64,000 bases of DNA from Pseudomonadota bacterium (GCA_022360315.1 JAKSDA010000307.1:36711-100710), one strand, 5' to 3'; counted from the stretch's first letter, positions 1 through 10,273 are shown. The notes: generated from the sequence alone by a model not told the origin. Numbers and translations: made by a program.

Positions 1-171
1 CGCCGGGTCCAAATCGCCAGATGCACGGCTGCGCGGCCGGAACGTCATTCGATTATGTCGCAGATTGTAGGCAGCAAGATGCATGAGTATGTGGCGCAGC
101 GCCGCATAACCAGGACTGTGCGGTCGATAATACGAGCCATTCGATCAGAGGTGCATGGTAGATTATGGTTA

Positions 172-1032
172 ATGCGCTTGGCGGGTATTTCCGTGTTTCT
201 GATCGCGATCGGGTTGGCCCCGCCGGTACGCGCTGATGCCATTGATGTGCGGGCAAAGCAGCTCACCCGCGACGTCGATTACAAGCTCCGTCTCTCCGCT
301 GCGCTCTGGCTGGCCAAAAAACGGGACCCTCGCTCGGTTGCCGCATTGACCAGAGCACTCGACAAGGACCCCGAGCACGCGGTCCGGCAAGTTGCCGCCG
401 AATACCTGGGCAGACTGGTCGATGTCACCACTCCGACCAAGGTCCGGGATCGGGCACTGAAGGTTCTGTCCCGCGCGGCCAAGCGAGATCGCAACGCCAA
501 CGTCCGCAAGGTCGCGGCGCGCTCGCTCGACCGTTTGCTCTATTTGAACTCGCCCGGGCCCAAGGTCTTCGTATACGTCGGCAAGCCCAAGGTGCAAGAC
601 CGCGATCCGTCCTCGACCCTGAGCGGCGACCTCGAAAACGCGCTGACCAGGATGGTACAAAAACAGGCGCCAGAGTTTTTGATGTCGTGGCCGTCCGGTA
701 CGCTTCCCACCCGGGCCGAACTACGCCAGACCAAGACCCGGGCCTATATCGTCGCAGCCAAAGTCGGCCAGCTGGTTGTCCGCAAGAAAGGTGGCAATGC
801 ACAGGTCGACTGTGCAGTATCCATCCGCATCAACCCCTGGGATGGCAGCGATGGCAAGGAGCGTCTGACTGCCCATCAGACCGCGTCGGCGACTGGCAGG
901 GGCCAGGTCATCCGGAGAAATACCAACGAGGGGATCGAAAGCGCCAAGCTCGACTGCGTCCTGGCCGTGGGCGAACAGATCGCGGCCAAACAGGTGGTTC
1001 CATTCATCAGGCGACTGATCGCGTCGAGGTAA
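172..1032 (+). CDS. Exported HEAT-repeat protein
   Basis: The predicted protein is 286 residues from the ATG at 172. I chose this start because it puts a signal peptide (MRLAGISVFLIAIGLAPPVR, then ADA) at the very N-terminus; the open frame continues upstream to 55 but that extension is basic and not signal-like. After the signal come about 120 residues of helical repeats (for example LRLSAALWLAKKRDPRSVAA and VRQVAAEYLGRL), typical of HEAT/PBS-lyase-like scaffolds that bind proteins. The C-terminal 150 residues are not recognised. Its 3' end overlaps the convergent large gene by 26 bp. The role is probably a periplasmic scaffold; no enzymatic motif is visible. Confidence 0.7.
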   Translation: MRLAGISVFLIAIGLAPPVRADAIDVRAKQLTRDVDYKLRLSAALWLAKKRDPRSVAALTRALDKDPEHAVRQVAAEYLGRLVDVTTPTKVRDRALKVLSRAAKRDRNANVRKVAARSLDRLLYLNSPGPKVFVYVGKPKVQDRDPSSTLSGDLENALTRMVQKQAPEFLMSWPSGTLPTRAELRQTKTRAYIVAAKVGQLVVRKKGGNAQVDCAVSIRINPWDGSDGKERLTAHQTASATGRGQVIRRNTNEGIESAKLDCVLAVGEQIAAKQVVPFIRRLIASR

Positions 1033-4000
1033 ACGGCGTGCGCGGACCGAGCGATCGGGCGAAGTCAAAGACCGGGCCCAGCTCGAGGTAATAGTTGCCG
1101 TAGTGATCATCCGGATCGTAAACCGCGAGGCGTCGTGTCTCGGGCCAATACGGGCATCGAGATGTGAACGGGAACGATAGCACGCCCGAACTGGGGTCTG
1201 ATTCGACCAGACCATCGGGCCAATCATAGGAGGTCAACAAGTGGATCTCGGCGAGGTCGAAGCGAGCTATGCGCTGGCGCCCAAAGTCGATGATCAGGGT
1301 CTCGCCGCTCGTCCGGTCGTGAACCGCCTGGCGATACGGGCTATCCAGGCCGGCCTGGTCGAGCGATGCAGCGGCGCCTATCCACTGATCGCCGTCAAGG
1401 ACTGCGATCTGATCACTGTCGAACCTGAGGAATCGACGCAAGAAGCTGTCATAGATCAGGCCGAACTCGATCAATTCATCCGTGCTCGGGATGCGAAATA
1501 TGCCGGACAACGAGCCGTCGACCGGGCCGAGTTTGCGCCATTTGCCGTCTTTGAGCTCGAGAGTGTCGTGCTTTCGCTCGTGAATGTCGTCGCAGTGCCA
1601 GGCCAGATAGCGATCTTCGTCGGGATCGTAGGCGACCAGACAGTTCATCATTCGCTCGCCAAACTCCCTGTTATCGACCTCGCGAGCCCGCCATTCATCG
1701 CCATGCAGTTCATACACTCCGCCCTGATGGGCGACGATGACCAGGTGACCGGCCCGATCGTTGACCACAAAAATGGGAAACTCCGGCCACGCAGTCCACA
1801 TGACACCGTGCTCCTGGCTCCATGCGCTGGCGTCATCCCACACAAAAAGCTCGAACGAGCGGTTGAATCCGACGATACGGTCCCCGTGGGTACCCACGTG
1901 TTCGATGTGAAATGGCCGCTGGTGCCGCGGCTGTATGACGCCGTGACACTGCCATGCACCGTCGCCGGAGCGGGCGAAGAACACGTGCTGACGATAGTGT
2001 GTGCCGCCCTGGGCCGAGGCGTATTGACCGGGTCCAAACATGGTGATGTCGCGCTCGGGGTCATAGGCGATTTGTGCTTTGCAGCCGCGGGGCGGCGCTT
2101 CCTCGCCGACGGCAACCTGTTGCCACTTGGCATCGCCGGCCGGGACGGCCCGATCGCCAGTCAGACGAAACATACCCGGCTCGGCGCCGAAGTAGACATG
2201 CACTCCGCGCTCGCCACAACTGCCGACGATCGGCGCCCGTCTGGCCGGTTGGTACAGCTCCCCGGGCAGTCCATCCGTCCCGAGTTCGACGAGTTTTTCG
2301 CCCGACAGGGCGAAAAACTCAAACTGCTCGCCGTCCTGTCCTCTGGTCACCAGCCACAGGATCACTCGGTGTCCCATATCGTCCCACGCCGCATCGGCCA
2401 GGGCGGGTACAGCCCAATGAAGGGCCAATGGACTGGTGCCCGCCTCCCAGGTACACCAGCGGATCCACACGTCATCCCGGTCGAGATGCCAAATGCCCCG
2501 GCTGGTGATGACGACATGAACGCCGCGGTCGCGGTCAAAGGCGAAGAGCATACGATGATCCCGGTCGCGTTCGGCCTGATCCAGCACCGGTACGTCACCG
2601 CGGGTCGCCAGCGGCCGCGCTTCAGTGTGGCTGACCACGAGACCAAACGCGGTATGCGAATCGTCGCCCCCGTGCGTGCTCCACAAAACAACCCCACCTC
2701 GCAGCGGGTCATAGACGCCGCAAAACTGCTGCTCGGTGCCCGGCAGTTCGACCGCGCTGGCGTGCGATCGCCGCCAGGCCGAGCCGGTCCAGTACCAGCG
2801 CTCGCACCACTCCTTGCCGTGACTGCGAATATAGACCAGATGGCGCGAGGTCTCGTCGTAGATGAGCACGTAACCGCCATCGTAGGTCGGTGGCGGCGGC
2901 GCAATGGTCTCTGTCGGACGGTCCGGCCCAAATACCTGCCATTTCAAAGGAGGTAGAGGAACATCGGCATTGGTTCTGCCCTCGGGGCCGACATAGTCGA
3001 GGATTCGGCCCTCGAGTTCGGCGATGAACACCTCGACGAAGTGCTCGCGCCAGCGCGGCCAGCTGAGCAGGTTCTCGTCGAGCCGCAGGCCTCGTTTCAG
3101 ACAGACCTTGCCGATCGCATAGGGGCCTTTTTTGGCCCAGCCAACGTCGGCCAGTTTGGCCAGTTCGACCTTGGACACATCAGCGGCGGTCAAACCGGTG
3201 ATCTGCTCGAAGTCGTTGATGGGCACTGTTTCGACGAGATCGCATGCAGCCGCCTGCACTGCCTCGGCCAGGGTGTTGTCGTCGATGTCGCACCACTGCT
3301 GCCGCGGTGTGCGCGGACCCTTTCCGCGGGCGTGCTCGAATACCTCGCCGAGTTTGAGACTGTAGTGCTCGTCGAGTTCGTTGTCGACGTAGAGGACGAG
3401 CTGGCGATTGACCGGATCGAAGACCCAGTCGGCCTGGAGCGACCGCGACGCGTCGGGCGATTCCAGATCGACCAGTTCCCCGGCCCCGGCGAGGTCGGCA
3501 ACCGCCGTGTAGCCGCCCAGATCGCAGCGATACACCCGGCGATCCTTGAGATCGACGGCCAGGGTTTCGCCACTGTCGCGGTCGTGGACAAAGATGCGCT
3601 GTTGCCCGTGAATTTGCGGCAACGCCCGCGCGCGTCGTTCGAGACTCCACCGTCCGTCGGCAAACGTGGCCATCTCGTCATCTCCGTAGAGAGTGAGCGC
3701 GCCGAGAAAGGTGTCGTATAAGATCGCGTAGTCGACCTCTGAATAGGGCTTCTCTTGCCGTCTGGCCACGCCCAGTGGAGCGACTGGCGAGCCGGCGTCG
3801 TCGGCTCTGTGCCACGTGCCATCGGAAAAGATGACTGTATCGTCGATGCGTTTGCTGCCGCGCAGGCCGCCCCAGGCGACCAGTTGCTGGTTTTCCGGAT
3901 CATAGCATACACACGGCGCACGCCAGTCGCCGAAAATCGGGCTGGCCTCGCCCATCGAGGTCCAGGCGCTGTCGCTCCAGCGATACACAGCCCCGCCCGC

Positions 4001-5542
4001 GGCGACGGCCCACAGGGGATCGCTGCCGTTGCTGGCCAGGGCAACCGGCGGTGGCCGATCCGGCACCGCCGGTGCCACTTGGATCCAGACATCGCCGCCT
4101 CGCCGCTCATGGGTCGACCAATCGGCATGGACGGCGTAGGTTCCGCCCGTGTTGGCTGCGAGCAAGCGCGCAGCGGTCGCGCTTCCGGTGCCCACTCGCC
4201 GTCTTCCATGGCGAGTCCATCCGCCCTGGTCGAGGACGTAAAACACCACCTGGCGCCGCCCCTCGCCGGCGCGAGTATCGTAGCGTCCCGGGCCGAGGAC
4301 AAACTGCCGGCGCTCGGGATCAAACGCCGCGCGGGCGCCGCTGTATTTGGGCGGCGCATCCCCTTCGAGAGCGCCATCTCGAAGCGCACCGACGAGACTG
4401 TCGTCGAGGATATCCCACAGGCCATCGGCGAGGCGATAGACACCTTGTCCCGAACCACCCAGCCAGATCATCGTCTCGCGTCGGGCGCAAAACACACCTC
4501 CGTGTTTAACAAATGGACGACGCGGCAGGCCGTCGAGTTCGACCTGGCCGATCTCATTGCCATCCCACGAGCGCAACTGATACTTCACGTCCTCCCAATC
4601 GACCCAGTAGAAGATGACGGCGCCGAGTTTTTGGTCGAATACAGCGCCTTCGTTGCCGGAAAACCATTTCTGGCTGGGCAATCGGGCCGGCACCAATGCC
4701 ACGCGAAGCCACTCTCCGGTGTCGTCCAGTTCCCAGATCGCGTCGGCGCCCATGGCGACGGTCACCCGACGCACCGGATCGAAGCCGAATATCGTACCGA
4801 TGTCGAACGAACAATCGAGCGGCCCGGTCGGGATATCGCCGCTCTGCTGGATCAGGGTGGCACTGTCGCCATCGATCAGGATACCGAAGGCGTGCGAGTG
4901 ATCATCGCTGGCAACCAGTGTCCAGCAGGCGACTCCACCCCGCGACGGGTCGTAGAAACCCTGGAACGTCTGGCTGCGCGCACTGGGCAGTTGCAATGGG
5001 GCCCTGTTCTGGGCTCGCCACCGAGAGCCATTCCAGGCCCACGACGCACCAAAATCGCCATCTGCGGTCGAACTGACATAGATCATCTCGGACAAACTGT
5101 CGTCGTAGGCGAGCACGTAATTGGAGATATCCTCGCTCGGAGCCGGGGGAATATCGATATCGCTGTCTTTCTTCCCCCTGACCCGATGCCACGGCAACGG
5201 GCCCAGGACAGCCGGTTTTTTGGCCGACTTATCGCCGGCCACGGCGCGAAACCCGGCCTCGAACATGAGGTAGAGATCGTCCACCGACATCTCGAACTTG
5301 TCGAGTTTGACCCCCTGATCCTGCAGCACCTCCTGCAGCATCTCACGCGCCGTGCTCTCCCAAGCCTGTTTGGCCGCCTCCTTGAGCAGTGTCCTCTGCC
5401 GGATTCGACGAACGGTCGGGTCTTCGATCTCGGCGTCGCTGCTCTGGATGAGCTCGTGTACCCCGGTCATATCTGCGACCAGAGCAGCCATTTTGAATAC
5501 GAGTGCCTGGAAGAGTACTCCTGCCTCGTCACTTGTCGCCAT
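1007..5542 (-). CDS. 1511-residue internally duplicated beta-propeller-like protein
   Basis: The frame is one uninterrupted ORF of 1511 codons with no signal peptide or membrane segment, so the product is probably cytoplasmic. It consists of two homologous halves of about 750 residues. Each half has a helical N-terminal part of about 130 residues and then a run of Kelch-like blades with motifs such as YDPSRGGVACW and YDPLRGGVVLW, FDPERRQFVLGPG and YDPERDITMFGPG, and FEHARGKGPRTP and FDFARSLGPRTP. Kelch-type propellers usually mediate protein or ligand binding. No catalytic domain is recognised. The start at 5542 has a poor ribosome-binding site. Long open frames on the opposite strand (1241-2956 and 3755-5674) are shadows. 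The biological role is unknown. Confidence 0.75.
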   Translation of the reverse strand: MATSDEAGVLFQALVFKMAALVADMTGVHELIQSSDAEIEDPTVRRIRQRTLLKEAAKQAWESTAREMLQEVLQDQGVKLDKFEMSVDDLYLMFEAGFRAVAGDKSAKKPAVLGPLPWHRVRGKKDSDIDIPPAPSEDISNYVLAYDDSLSEMIYVSSTADGDFGASWAWNGSRWRAQNRAPLQLPSARSQTFQGFYDPSRGGVACWTLVASDDHSHAFGILIDGDSATLIQQSGDIPTGPLDCSFDIGTIFGFDPVRRVTVAMGADAIWELDDTGEWLRVALVPARLPSQKWFSGNEGAVFDQKLGAVIFYWVDWEDVKYQLRSWDGNEIGQVELDGLPRRPFVKHGGVFCARRETMIWLGGSGQGVYRLADGLWDILDDSLVGALRDGALEGDAPPKYSGARAAFDPERRQFVLGPGRYDTRAGEGRRQVVFYVLDQGGWTRHGRRRVGTGSATAARLLAANTGGTYAVHADWSTHERRGGDVWIQVAPAVPDRPPPVALASNGSDPLWAVAAGGAVYRWSDSAWTSMGEASPIFGDWRAPCVCYDPENQQLVAWGGLRGSKRIDDTVIFSDGTWHRADDAGSPVAPLGVARRQEKPYSEVDYAILYDTFLGALTLYGDDEMATFADGRWSLERRARALPQIHGQQRIFVHDRDSGETLAVDLKDRRVYRCDLGGYTAVADLAGAGELVDLESPDASRSLQADWVFDPVNRQLVLYVDNELDEHYSLKLGEVFEHARGKGPRTPRQQWCDIDDNTLAEAVQAAACDLVETVPINDFEQITGLTAADVSKVELAKLADVGWAKKGPYAIGKVCLKRGLRLDENLLSWPRWREHFVEVFIAELEGRILDYVGPEGRTNADVPLPPLKWQVFGPDRPTETIAPPPPTYDGGYVLIYDETSRHLVYIRSHGKEWCERWYWTGSAWRRSHASAVELPGTEQQFCGVYDPLRGGVVLWSTHGGDDSHTAFGLVVSHTEARPLATRGDVPVLDQAERDRDHRMLFAFDRDRGVHVVITSRGIWHLDRDDVWIRWCTWEAGTSPLALHWAVPALADAAWDDMGHRVILWLVTRGQDGEQFEFFALSGEKLVELGTDGLPGELYQPARRAPIVGSCGERGVHVYFGAEPGMFRLTGDRAVPAGDAKWQQVAVGEEAPPRGCKAQIAYDPERDITMFGPGQYASAQGGTHYRQHVFFARSGDGAWQCHGVIQPRHQRPFHIEHVGTHGDRIVGFNRSFELFVWDDASAWSQEHGVMWTAWPEFPIFVVNDRAGHLVIVAHQGGVYELHGDEWRAREVDNREFGERMMNCLVAYDPDEDRYLAWHCDDIHERKHDTLELKDGKWRKLGPVDGSLSGIFRIPSTDELIEFGLIYDSFLRRFLRFDSDQIAVLDGDQWIGAAASLDQAGLDSPYRQAVHDRTSGETLIIDFGRQRIARFDLAEIHLLTSYDWPDGLVESDPSSGVLSFPFTSRCPYWPETRRLAVYDPDDHYGNYYLELGPVFDFARSLGPRTPFTSTRSVA

Positions 5543-5750
5543 CGCGCGATCTCAGCACAACGAGGCCGCGGCGAGAACTGCCTCTGCCAACGAAATGGCC
5601 TCGATGACGTGGCTCCCGGCCCCGAGACTCTCCACTCTCCGTCGCACGGGCAAAGCGATTTCGATGCGTTGTGAGCGGGCCAGTATGGTAGCGGACATCC
5701 AAAACCGACTTGCCGTTCGCCGACATTTGACTCTAATTGAGACGGGGAAG

Positions 5751-5768
5751 CCAGCCGATCGGCTGGCT
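5751..5768. terminator. Perfect 18-bp palindrome downstream of the cupredoxin gene
   Basis: GCCAGCCGATCGGCTGGC is self-complementary and lies 19 bp past the stop of the leftward gene at 5787. It could form a hairpin ending that transcript, but no T-tract follows on the minus strand, so an intrinsic terminator is only possible. The rest of the 5543-5786 gap shows nothing else. Confidence 0.35.
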
Positions 5769-5786
5769 GGCCAGCCGTGATGGGCT

Positions 5787-6575
5787 TCAATTGAAGCGGA
5801 ATTGCACTTTACTGGTCTCGCCCTTGCGGACCGAGACCCGAGTCGATTTGACGCCCAGCTCGGGGTGCCAAGCTTCCAGTGTGTACTGGCCGGGCGGCAC
5901 GCCGGCGATGGTGAAGCTGCCATCCCGGCCCGTGACATCGAAGTACGGGTGATCGGTGATCACGGCATAGGCCCGCATCCACTGATGGACATCGCAGTGG
6001 AGTGAGACGACCTGGCCGGCCTTGCCGATGTTGTTGCGGACGATGGCCGGAGCGCGGGCCGGCTGGCCGAGATTCCACATGGTGCGTTTACTGCTGGCAC
6101 CGCGGACGTTGTGATACGTGGGATCGCTGTTTGTGATGATGAGTTTTTGTCCCTCGACGAGGCCGATCACCCGCGGGGTGTACATGCATTCGCTTTGATC
6201 GACGGCCGCTGGCCGGTCGGGTGGAGCGTGTCGGGCAAATGTGCCGACCTTGATGCGCACGTGCACATCGCGCAGTTTGCCGTCGGTAACCACAACTGCC
6301 TCGTCGAGCTTGTGAGTCCTGGCGCACACCGGATCGGACCTGCGATCGAGCGGTCTCTGCGCGGGCGGCCGGCCGGAAAACGCGACCGACCCCGCAATCG
6401 TGCCCGCGCCGGGGTTTTTGGCGCGCGCCGACTGCGCGTGCGGAGTGCCGAAAAACGGCCACGACACAGCGGCACAGACAACAAAAAAACCGGCCGCCAG
6501 CGGGGTCTGGCAGCTCGTTTTGCGTTTGGCCTGGCGATGGCGAAGAGGTGAGCGTGTGATAGTGAATTTGCGCAT
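5787..6575 (-). CDS. Exported cupredoxin-like protein with carboxypeptidase-regulatory-like fold
   Basis: The protein has 262 residues. The N-terminus is basic, followed by a hydrophobic stretch (LAAGFFVVCAAVSWPFF) and an AQSARA-type cleavage region, so it is exported. The central part has blue-copper-type ligands in the right order: His in TYHNVRG, then Cys, His and Met in LHCDVHQWM. The last 60 residues (GSFTIAGVPPGQYTLEAWHP) match the carboxypeptidase-regulatory-like/SdrD-B beta-sandwich often fused to such domains in proteins annotated as methylamine utilisation or plastocyanin-like. It probably binds copper and carries electrons in the periplasm. The partner is unknown. No co-oriented operon partner is obvious. 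Confidence 0.75.
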   Translation of the reverse strand: MRKFTITRSPLRHRQAKRKTSCQTPLAAGFFVVCAAVSWPFFGTPHAQSARAKNPGAGTIAGSVAFSGRPPAQRPLDRRSDPVCARTHKLDEAVVVTDGKLRDVHVRIKVGTFARHAPPDRPAAVDQSECMYTPRVIGLVEGQKLIITNSDPTYHNVRGASSKRTMWNLGQPARAPAIVRNNIGKAGQVVSLHCDVHQWMRAYAVITDHPYFDVTGRDGSFTIAGVPPGQYTLEAWHPELGVKSTRVSVRKGETSKVQFRFN

Positions 6576-6639
6576 GAGCCAGTGCAGACGGCAAGGCCTT
6601 CCAGTTCTTCCGATCGGCGGTCACACAGTGCCGGGCCGG

Positions 6640-8742
6640 CTACTGTGTGACCAGGTGGCGGTCGAACCAGCCGAGAAAACGCATTACCATATCGGCGTAA
6701 TGAGCGTATTCGCGGATACTATGTTTCTCCCGTGGATAGGTGATGAGTTTGGTCTCGACACCGCGGTGAGCAAGTGCGCGGTACATCTCCCAGGCTTGAC
6801 CGACCGGGACCCGCGGATCGTTTTCGCCGTGAATGATGAGCATGGGGGTCCTGGCCGTGGCCGCGTGGGCCAGCGGCGATCGGTCCCAGACGAGCTCGAT
6901 CTCCTCGTAGGGGTCGAGTGCCCAGTGAACCAGCGACATTTCTTCGGGGATGTCTGTAACGCCCTGATAGGAGATCCAATTCGAGATGCCAGCCCCCATC
7001 ACGGCAGCGGCAAAACGCCCGCTGTGACGGGTTCCAGCCCATGCGCTCAGATACCCGCCGTAGCTCCAGCCGCCGATCCCGACCCGCGCCGGGTCGATCA
7101 GTTTTTGCCGGTCGAGATGATCGATGCCGGCCAGGATATCGTCGAATTCCTTGCCGCCCAGGTCTCGGTGATCACCCTTGGCAAAGCTCACGCCGCGGCC
7201 CGAGCTGCCGCGGTAGTTGGGATATAGCACGACAAAACCGCGCGCCGCCAGCAACTGGCCGGGATAGGCCAACCAGCCATTTTCGCGTGATCCCTCGGGC
7301 CCGCCGTGGGGCAAGACTACGAGTGGATAGCGCGTTTGTGGCCGATAATCGAGTGGCTTGATCAGGATTCCATCGATATCCAGGCCATCGACCGTTTTCC
7401 ATACCAGCACCTCTTGCGGGGCAAAACGGACCCGTTCCAGGGCAGGATTGGAGATGGTGAGCCGGGTCGTCGGCCAGTCTGGCCCGGCCGGCTCGATCCG
7501 GCCGGTATAGACCTCGCCCGGGTGAAGGGTGCTGTCTGCAGCACAAGCATAGGTGGTGCGATCTGCGGCAAGATGCGGTTGATAACACATCGGCCGGATC
7601 GCGCCGGCGCGCCGGCCAGTGCGATGGGCGTGGCGGAGCCGGCCGCTCTTCACGTCGAGGCGGCGCAATACTGTGTGCGGGCCCTCGACCGCTGCAAAGA
7701 GCAAAGTTTCGTCGTCTGTCCAGTCGAGCCACGACACGGTGCCCCGATATTCGCCGGTCAGATTTCGCACCCCGCTGCCATCGGCGGACATCACGAAAAT
7801 CGAGCCAGCAGTGGGGTCGGTTTTGTCGACCCCGGCGGAAAACGCGATCTGGCTGCCGCCGGGTGACCAGGCCATGTGCCGTAATTTTGCCGGTGCACGC
7901 CGGGTGAGCTGGACCCGCTGGCCAGTGGATCGGTCGACGCGATAAAGCTCACGCCGCATCAGGTCCGAGTCTGCGTCCGGCTTTGTGCTCGCACTGATCA
8001 ACAACTGATCGCCGGACCGCGCGAATGTCGCCGACTGCACGTGGAGATCCCCAACCACGGGCGCGATCTGGCCGCTGGTCATATCGAGCATCCACAGCCT
8101 GTCAAAACTGCGGTGGTGATCGGCGATATTCCAGTCTCGTCCGGCCTCGCGGTCGATCTGGTCACGCTGATCAGGGGGGCTGGCCGCGGTAAATGCGATG
8201 AATTTGCCGTCGGGTGACCATTCGAAGAATTTCACTTTCGATCCCATCGAGGTCAGCATCGCCGCCTTGCCGCCGGCAATAGGGATGACAAAGAGCTGGT
8301 CCAGCTTCTTGGTCGAGGTGCGCCGCGACAGAAATGCCACCCTCTTGCCATCGGGCGACCATCGCGGAGACCACGAATTCTCGGTCGGGTCGGTAACCCG
8401 GCGCGGCGCGCCACCCGACGTCGAAACCAGCCAGATCTCGCTGCGCGGCTGGTATTTCTCGGGCATTGGGGCGGATGCATCGTCGCCCCGGCCACCCGCG
8501 GCGGGGCTCGATGCAGCGTTTTTGGGCTGGCTCGGCGCTACCTGGGGCGGTTGCGGTATCGACAGTTCGTAGGCGATCCACCGACCATCGGGCGAAATGC
8601 GGGCCTGTTTTACCACTGACAGAGACAGAAAAAGCTCGGGGCTCAGCGGTACGGTACGGTCCGGCGCGGTTGGCCGCGCCAGGGATGTGCCGGCCGTGGC
8701 ACATCCCACGAGAAGTAACGTGACCACAAATATCGGGCGCAT
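6640..8742 (-). CDS. S9 family prolyl-oligopeptidase-type serine peptidase, lipoprotein
   Basis: The protein has 700 residues from the ATG at 8742. That start is preceded by GGAG at a good distance and gives a lipoprotein signal (MRPIFVVTLLLVGCATAG) with the lipobox Cys. The N-terminal 430 residues are WD40/TolB-like propeller blades (WSPDGKRVAFLSRR, WSPDGKFIAFTAAS). The C-terminal alpha/beta hydrolase has the catalytic Ser in GGWSYGGYLS, the Asp in GENDPRVP and the His in EKHSI, a complete triad. This is the acylaminoacyl-peptidase/dipeptidyl-peptidase layout, acting on short peptides at the cell envelope. It is divergent from the class V aminotransferase, with 116 bp between the starts. Confidence 0.92.
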   Translation of the reverse strand: MRPIFVVTLLLVGCATAGTSLARPTAPDRTVPLSPELFLSLSVVKQARISPDGRWIAYELSIPQPPQVAPSQPKNAASSPAAGGRGDDASAPMPEKYQPRSEIWLVSTSGGAPRRVTDPTENSWSPRWSPDGKRVAFLSRRTSTKKLDQLFVIPIAGGKAAMLTSMGSKVKFFEWSPDGKFIAFTAASPPDQRDQIDREAGRDWNIADHHRSFDRLWMLDMTSGQIAPVVGDLHVQSATFARSGDQLLISASTKPDADSDLMRRELYRVDRSTGQRVQLTRRAPAKLRHMAWSPGGSQIAFSAGVDKTDPTAGSIFVMSADGSGVRNLTGEYRGTVSWLDWTDDETLLFAAVEGPHTVLRRLDVKSGRLRHAHRTGRRAGAIRPMCYQPHLAADRTTYACAADSTLHPGEVYTGRIEPAGPDWPTTRLTISNPALERVRFAPQEVLVWKTVDGLDIDGILIKPLDYRPQTRYPLVVLPHGGPEGSRENGWLAYPGQLLAARGFVVLYPNYRGSSGRGVSFAKGDHRDLGGKEFDDILAGIDHLDRQKLIDPARVGIGGWSYGGYLSAWAGTRHSGRFAAAVMGAGISNWISYQGVTDIPEEMSLVHWALDPYEEIELVWDRSPLAHAATARTPMLIIHGENDPRVPVGQAWEMYRALAHRGVETKLITYPREKHSIREYAHYADMVMRFLGWFDRHLVTQ

Positions 8743-8858
8743 GGTGAAACTCCGTGACGGGATTGGATCACGTGCATACAATGTTTTGAGTTTTTTTGCC
8801 ATCCGCGGTGGCCGCCGCCATCGGCCCATTCTGCCCCCACACACAGTGCAACGTCATC

Positions 8859-10013
8859 ATGGATCCGAAAACCGGTATCTATTTGAATAACGCGGGAACC
8901 AGCTGGCCAAAACCACCCTGTGTCGTCGAGGCGATCGCGCAGACCCACGGCGCCCATCCCGACACCTGGCCCGGGATCCTGGCGCGAGCACACGCCGAGG
9001 TCACAGCGTTTTTTGGCATTGCCGAGCCATCGCGCTTTCTGTTCACCAACGGGTGTACATCGGCGCTGGCCGTCGCGCTCGCCGATCTGCCCTGGTACCC
9101 GGGCGATCGCATCATTATTAGCGGACTGGAACACCACGCGCTCGCGCGTCCGGTCGTCAAGCTGGCCCGCGAGCGGGGAGTCGAGTACAGCATCGCGCCG
9201 TATGCATCCGGTGCACCGGTCGACCTGGAATTCGTGCGAGCAGAGCTCGCCCGCGGCAGGGTCAAGCTGATCGCCTGTACCACGGCCAGCAACGTGACCG
9301 GAGAGCTCTTGCCGGTGAGCGAACTCATCGACCTGGCCCACGCCCATGAAGCTCTGTGTCTGGTCGACGGTGCGCAAACTGCAGGCATATTTCCCATCGA
9401 CCTCGCCGCCCTCGAGGCCGATCTCTTCGCCTTTGCCGGTCACAAGGGTCCGCTCGGCCCGCAAGGAGTTGGCGGACTGTACATCGCACCCCACGTGGTC
9501 ACCGAATCTCCGGCCGCCTCATGTGAACTGCGCATCGGCAGCGCGGCATCTGCCGACCCGGCCGATCCCGCCGGGCCATGGCCGTGCAGTTCCTTTCCCA
9601 CGTACTGTGATGTGGGCTCGGTCAATCTTGCCGCCGTGGCCGGTCTGGCGGCTGGACTGGGCTGGCTGCGCGAGCGGGGACAGACCGCCGTACGCTCACA
9701 CACCCGCGCTCTCGCCACCCGCTTGTGCGACGGTTTAGCAGAGATTTCGGAAGTTACAGTTCACGGCAGCCGAGATTCCGACCGGCGCACCTCGGCGATA
9801 TCGATCAGTCTCGACGATCGGGCGCCCGATGAGATCGCCGTGCGATTGCGACAGGAGCGAGGCGTGATCGTCAGCGCAGGCCATCAATGCGCACCCATGG
9901 CCCACGAAACCCTCGGAACGTCTGCACACGGAACCCTGCGCCTGAGCCCGGGACCATTCAACACCCTGGAGCAAATGGACGACACACTCGACCATTTGCG
10001 CGCGGTTTTGTGA
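8859..10013 (+). CDS. Class V aminotransferase / cysteine desulfurase-family protein (EF2568-like)
   Basis: The protein has 384 residues from the ATG at 8859, which gives the family-typical N-terminus IYLNNAGTSWPKPP. The PLP lysine lies in FAGHKGPLGPQGVGG. The C-terminus has GHQCAPMAHETLGT followed by GTLRLSPGPFNT. This matches the cysteine desulfurase-related group typified by EF2568 rather than true SufS: the active-site loop where SufS has Cys-Arg reads TLR here, while a Cys is kept in the HQCAP segment. The substrate is therefore uncertain: desulfurase, selenocysteine lyase or another PLP lyase. It is monocistronic, opposite the S9 peptidase. The 260 bp after it, up to 10274, hold no gene I can support. 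Confidence 0.85.
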   Translation: MDPKTGIYLNNAGTSWPKPPCVVEAIAQTHGAHPDTWPGILARAHAEVTAFFGIAEPSRFLFTNGCTSALAVALADLPWYPGDRIIISGLEHHALARPVVKLARERGVEYSIAPYASGAPVDLEFVRAELARGRVKLIACTTASNVTGELLPVSELIDLAHAHEALCLVDGAQTAGIFPIDLAALEADLFAFAGHKGPLGPQGVGGLYIAPHVVTESPAASCELRIGSAASADPADPAGPWPCSSFPTYCDVGSVNLAAVAGLAAGLGWLRERGQTAVRSHTRALATRLCDGLAEISEVTVHGSRDSDRRTSAISISLDDRAPDEIAVRLRQERGVIVSAGHQCAPMAHETLGTSAHGTLRLSPGPFNTLEQMDDTLDHLRAVL

Positions 10014-10273
10014 GAAGTCGCGTCACAAAGCCGAAAGATGTGCGTGGGTTGTTTGTCGGTTCTGACGGTGGAATCGATCCTGAGTACATGTTCATGCGCA
10101 AGGAGCACTTGACCAGTGGCTTCTGCGCATGGTCGAGGGTGCCGGGTCCGGTCACGAATCGTTGACCAACTATCTCGCCGATGTGGCCAGGAAGCATACC
10201 AGGCTGGGATGAGAAAGCGGCGACCTGAACAGAAGCGCATTGAACAAAAATACCTTGAACGAGGCGTTTCTGT

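Noticed and set aside
1241..5674. Long plus-strand open frames (571 and 639 codons) opposite the propeller gene
   Set aside because: They are antisense shadows of a continuous, motif-rich 1511-codon gene; their translations have no recognisable domains and are rich in Arg/Gly/Pro as expected for GC-rich complementary frames.
9887..10165. Plus-strand 92-codon frame overlapping the aminotransferase 3' end
   Set aside because: Most of it overlaps a well-supported gene in another frame and the rest shows no known family.
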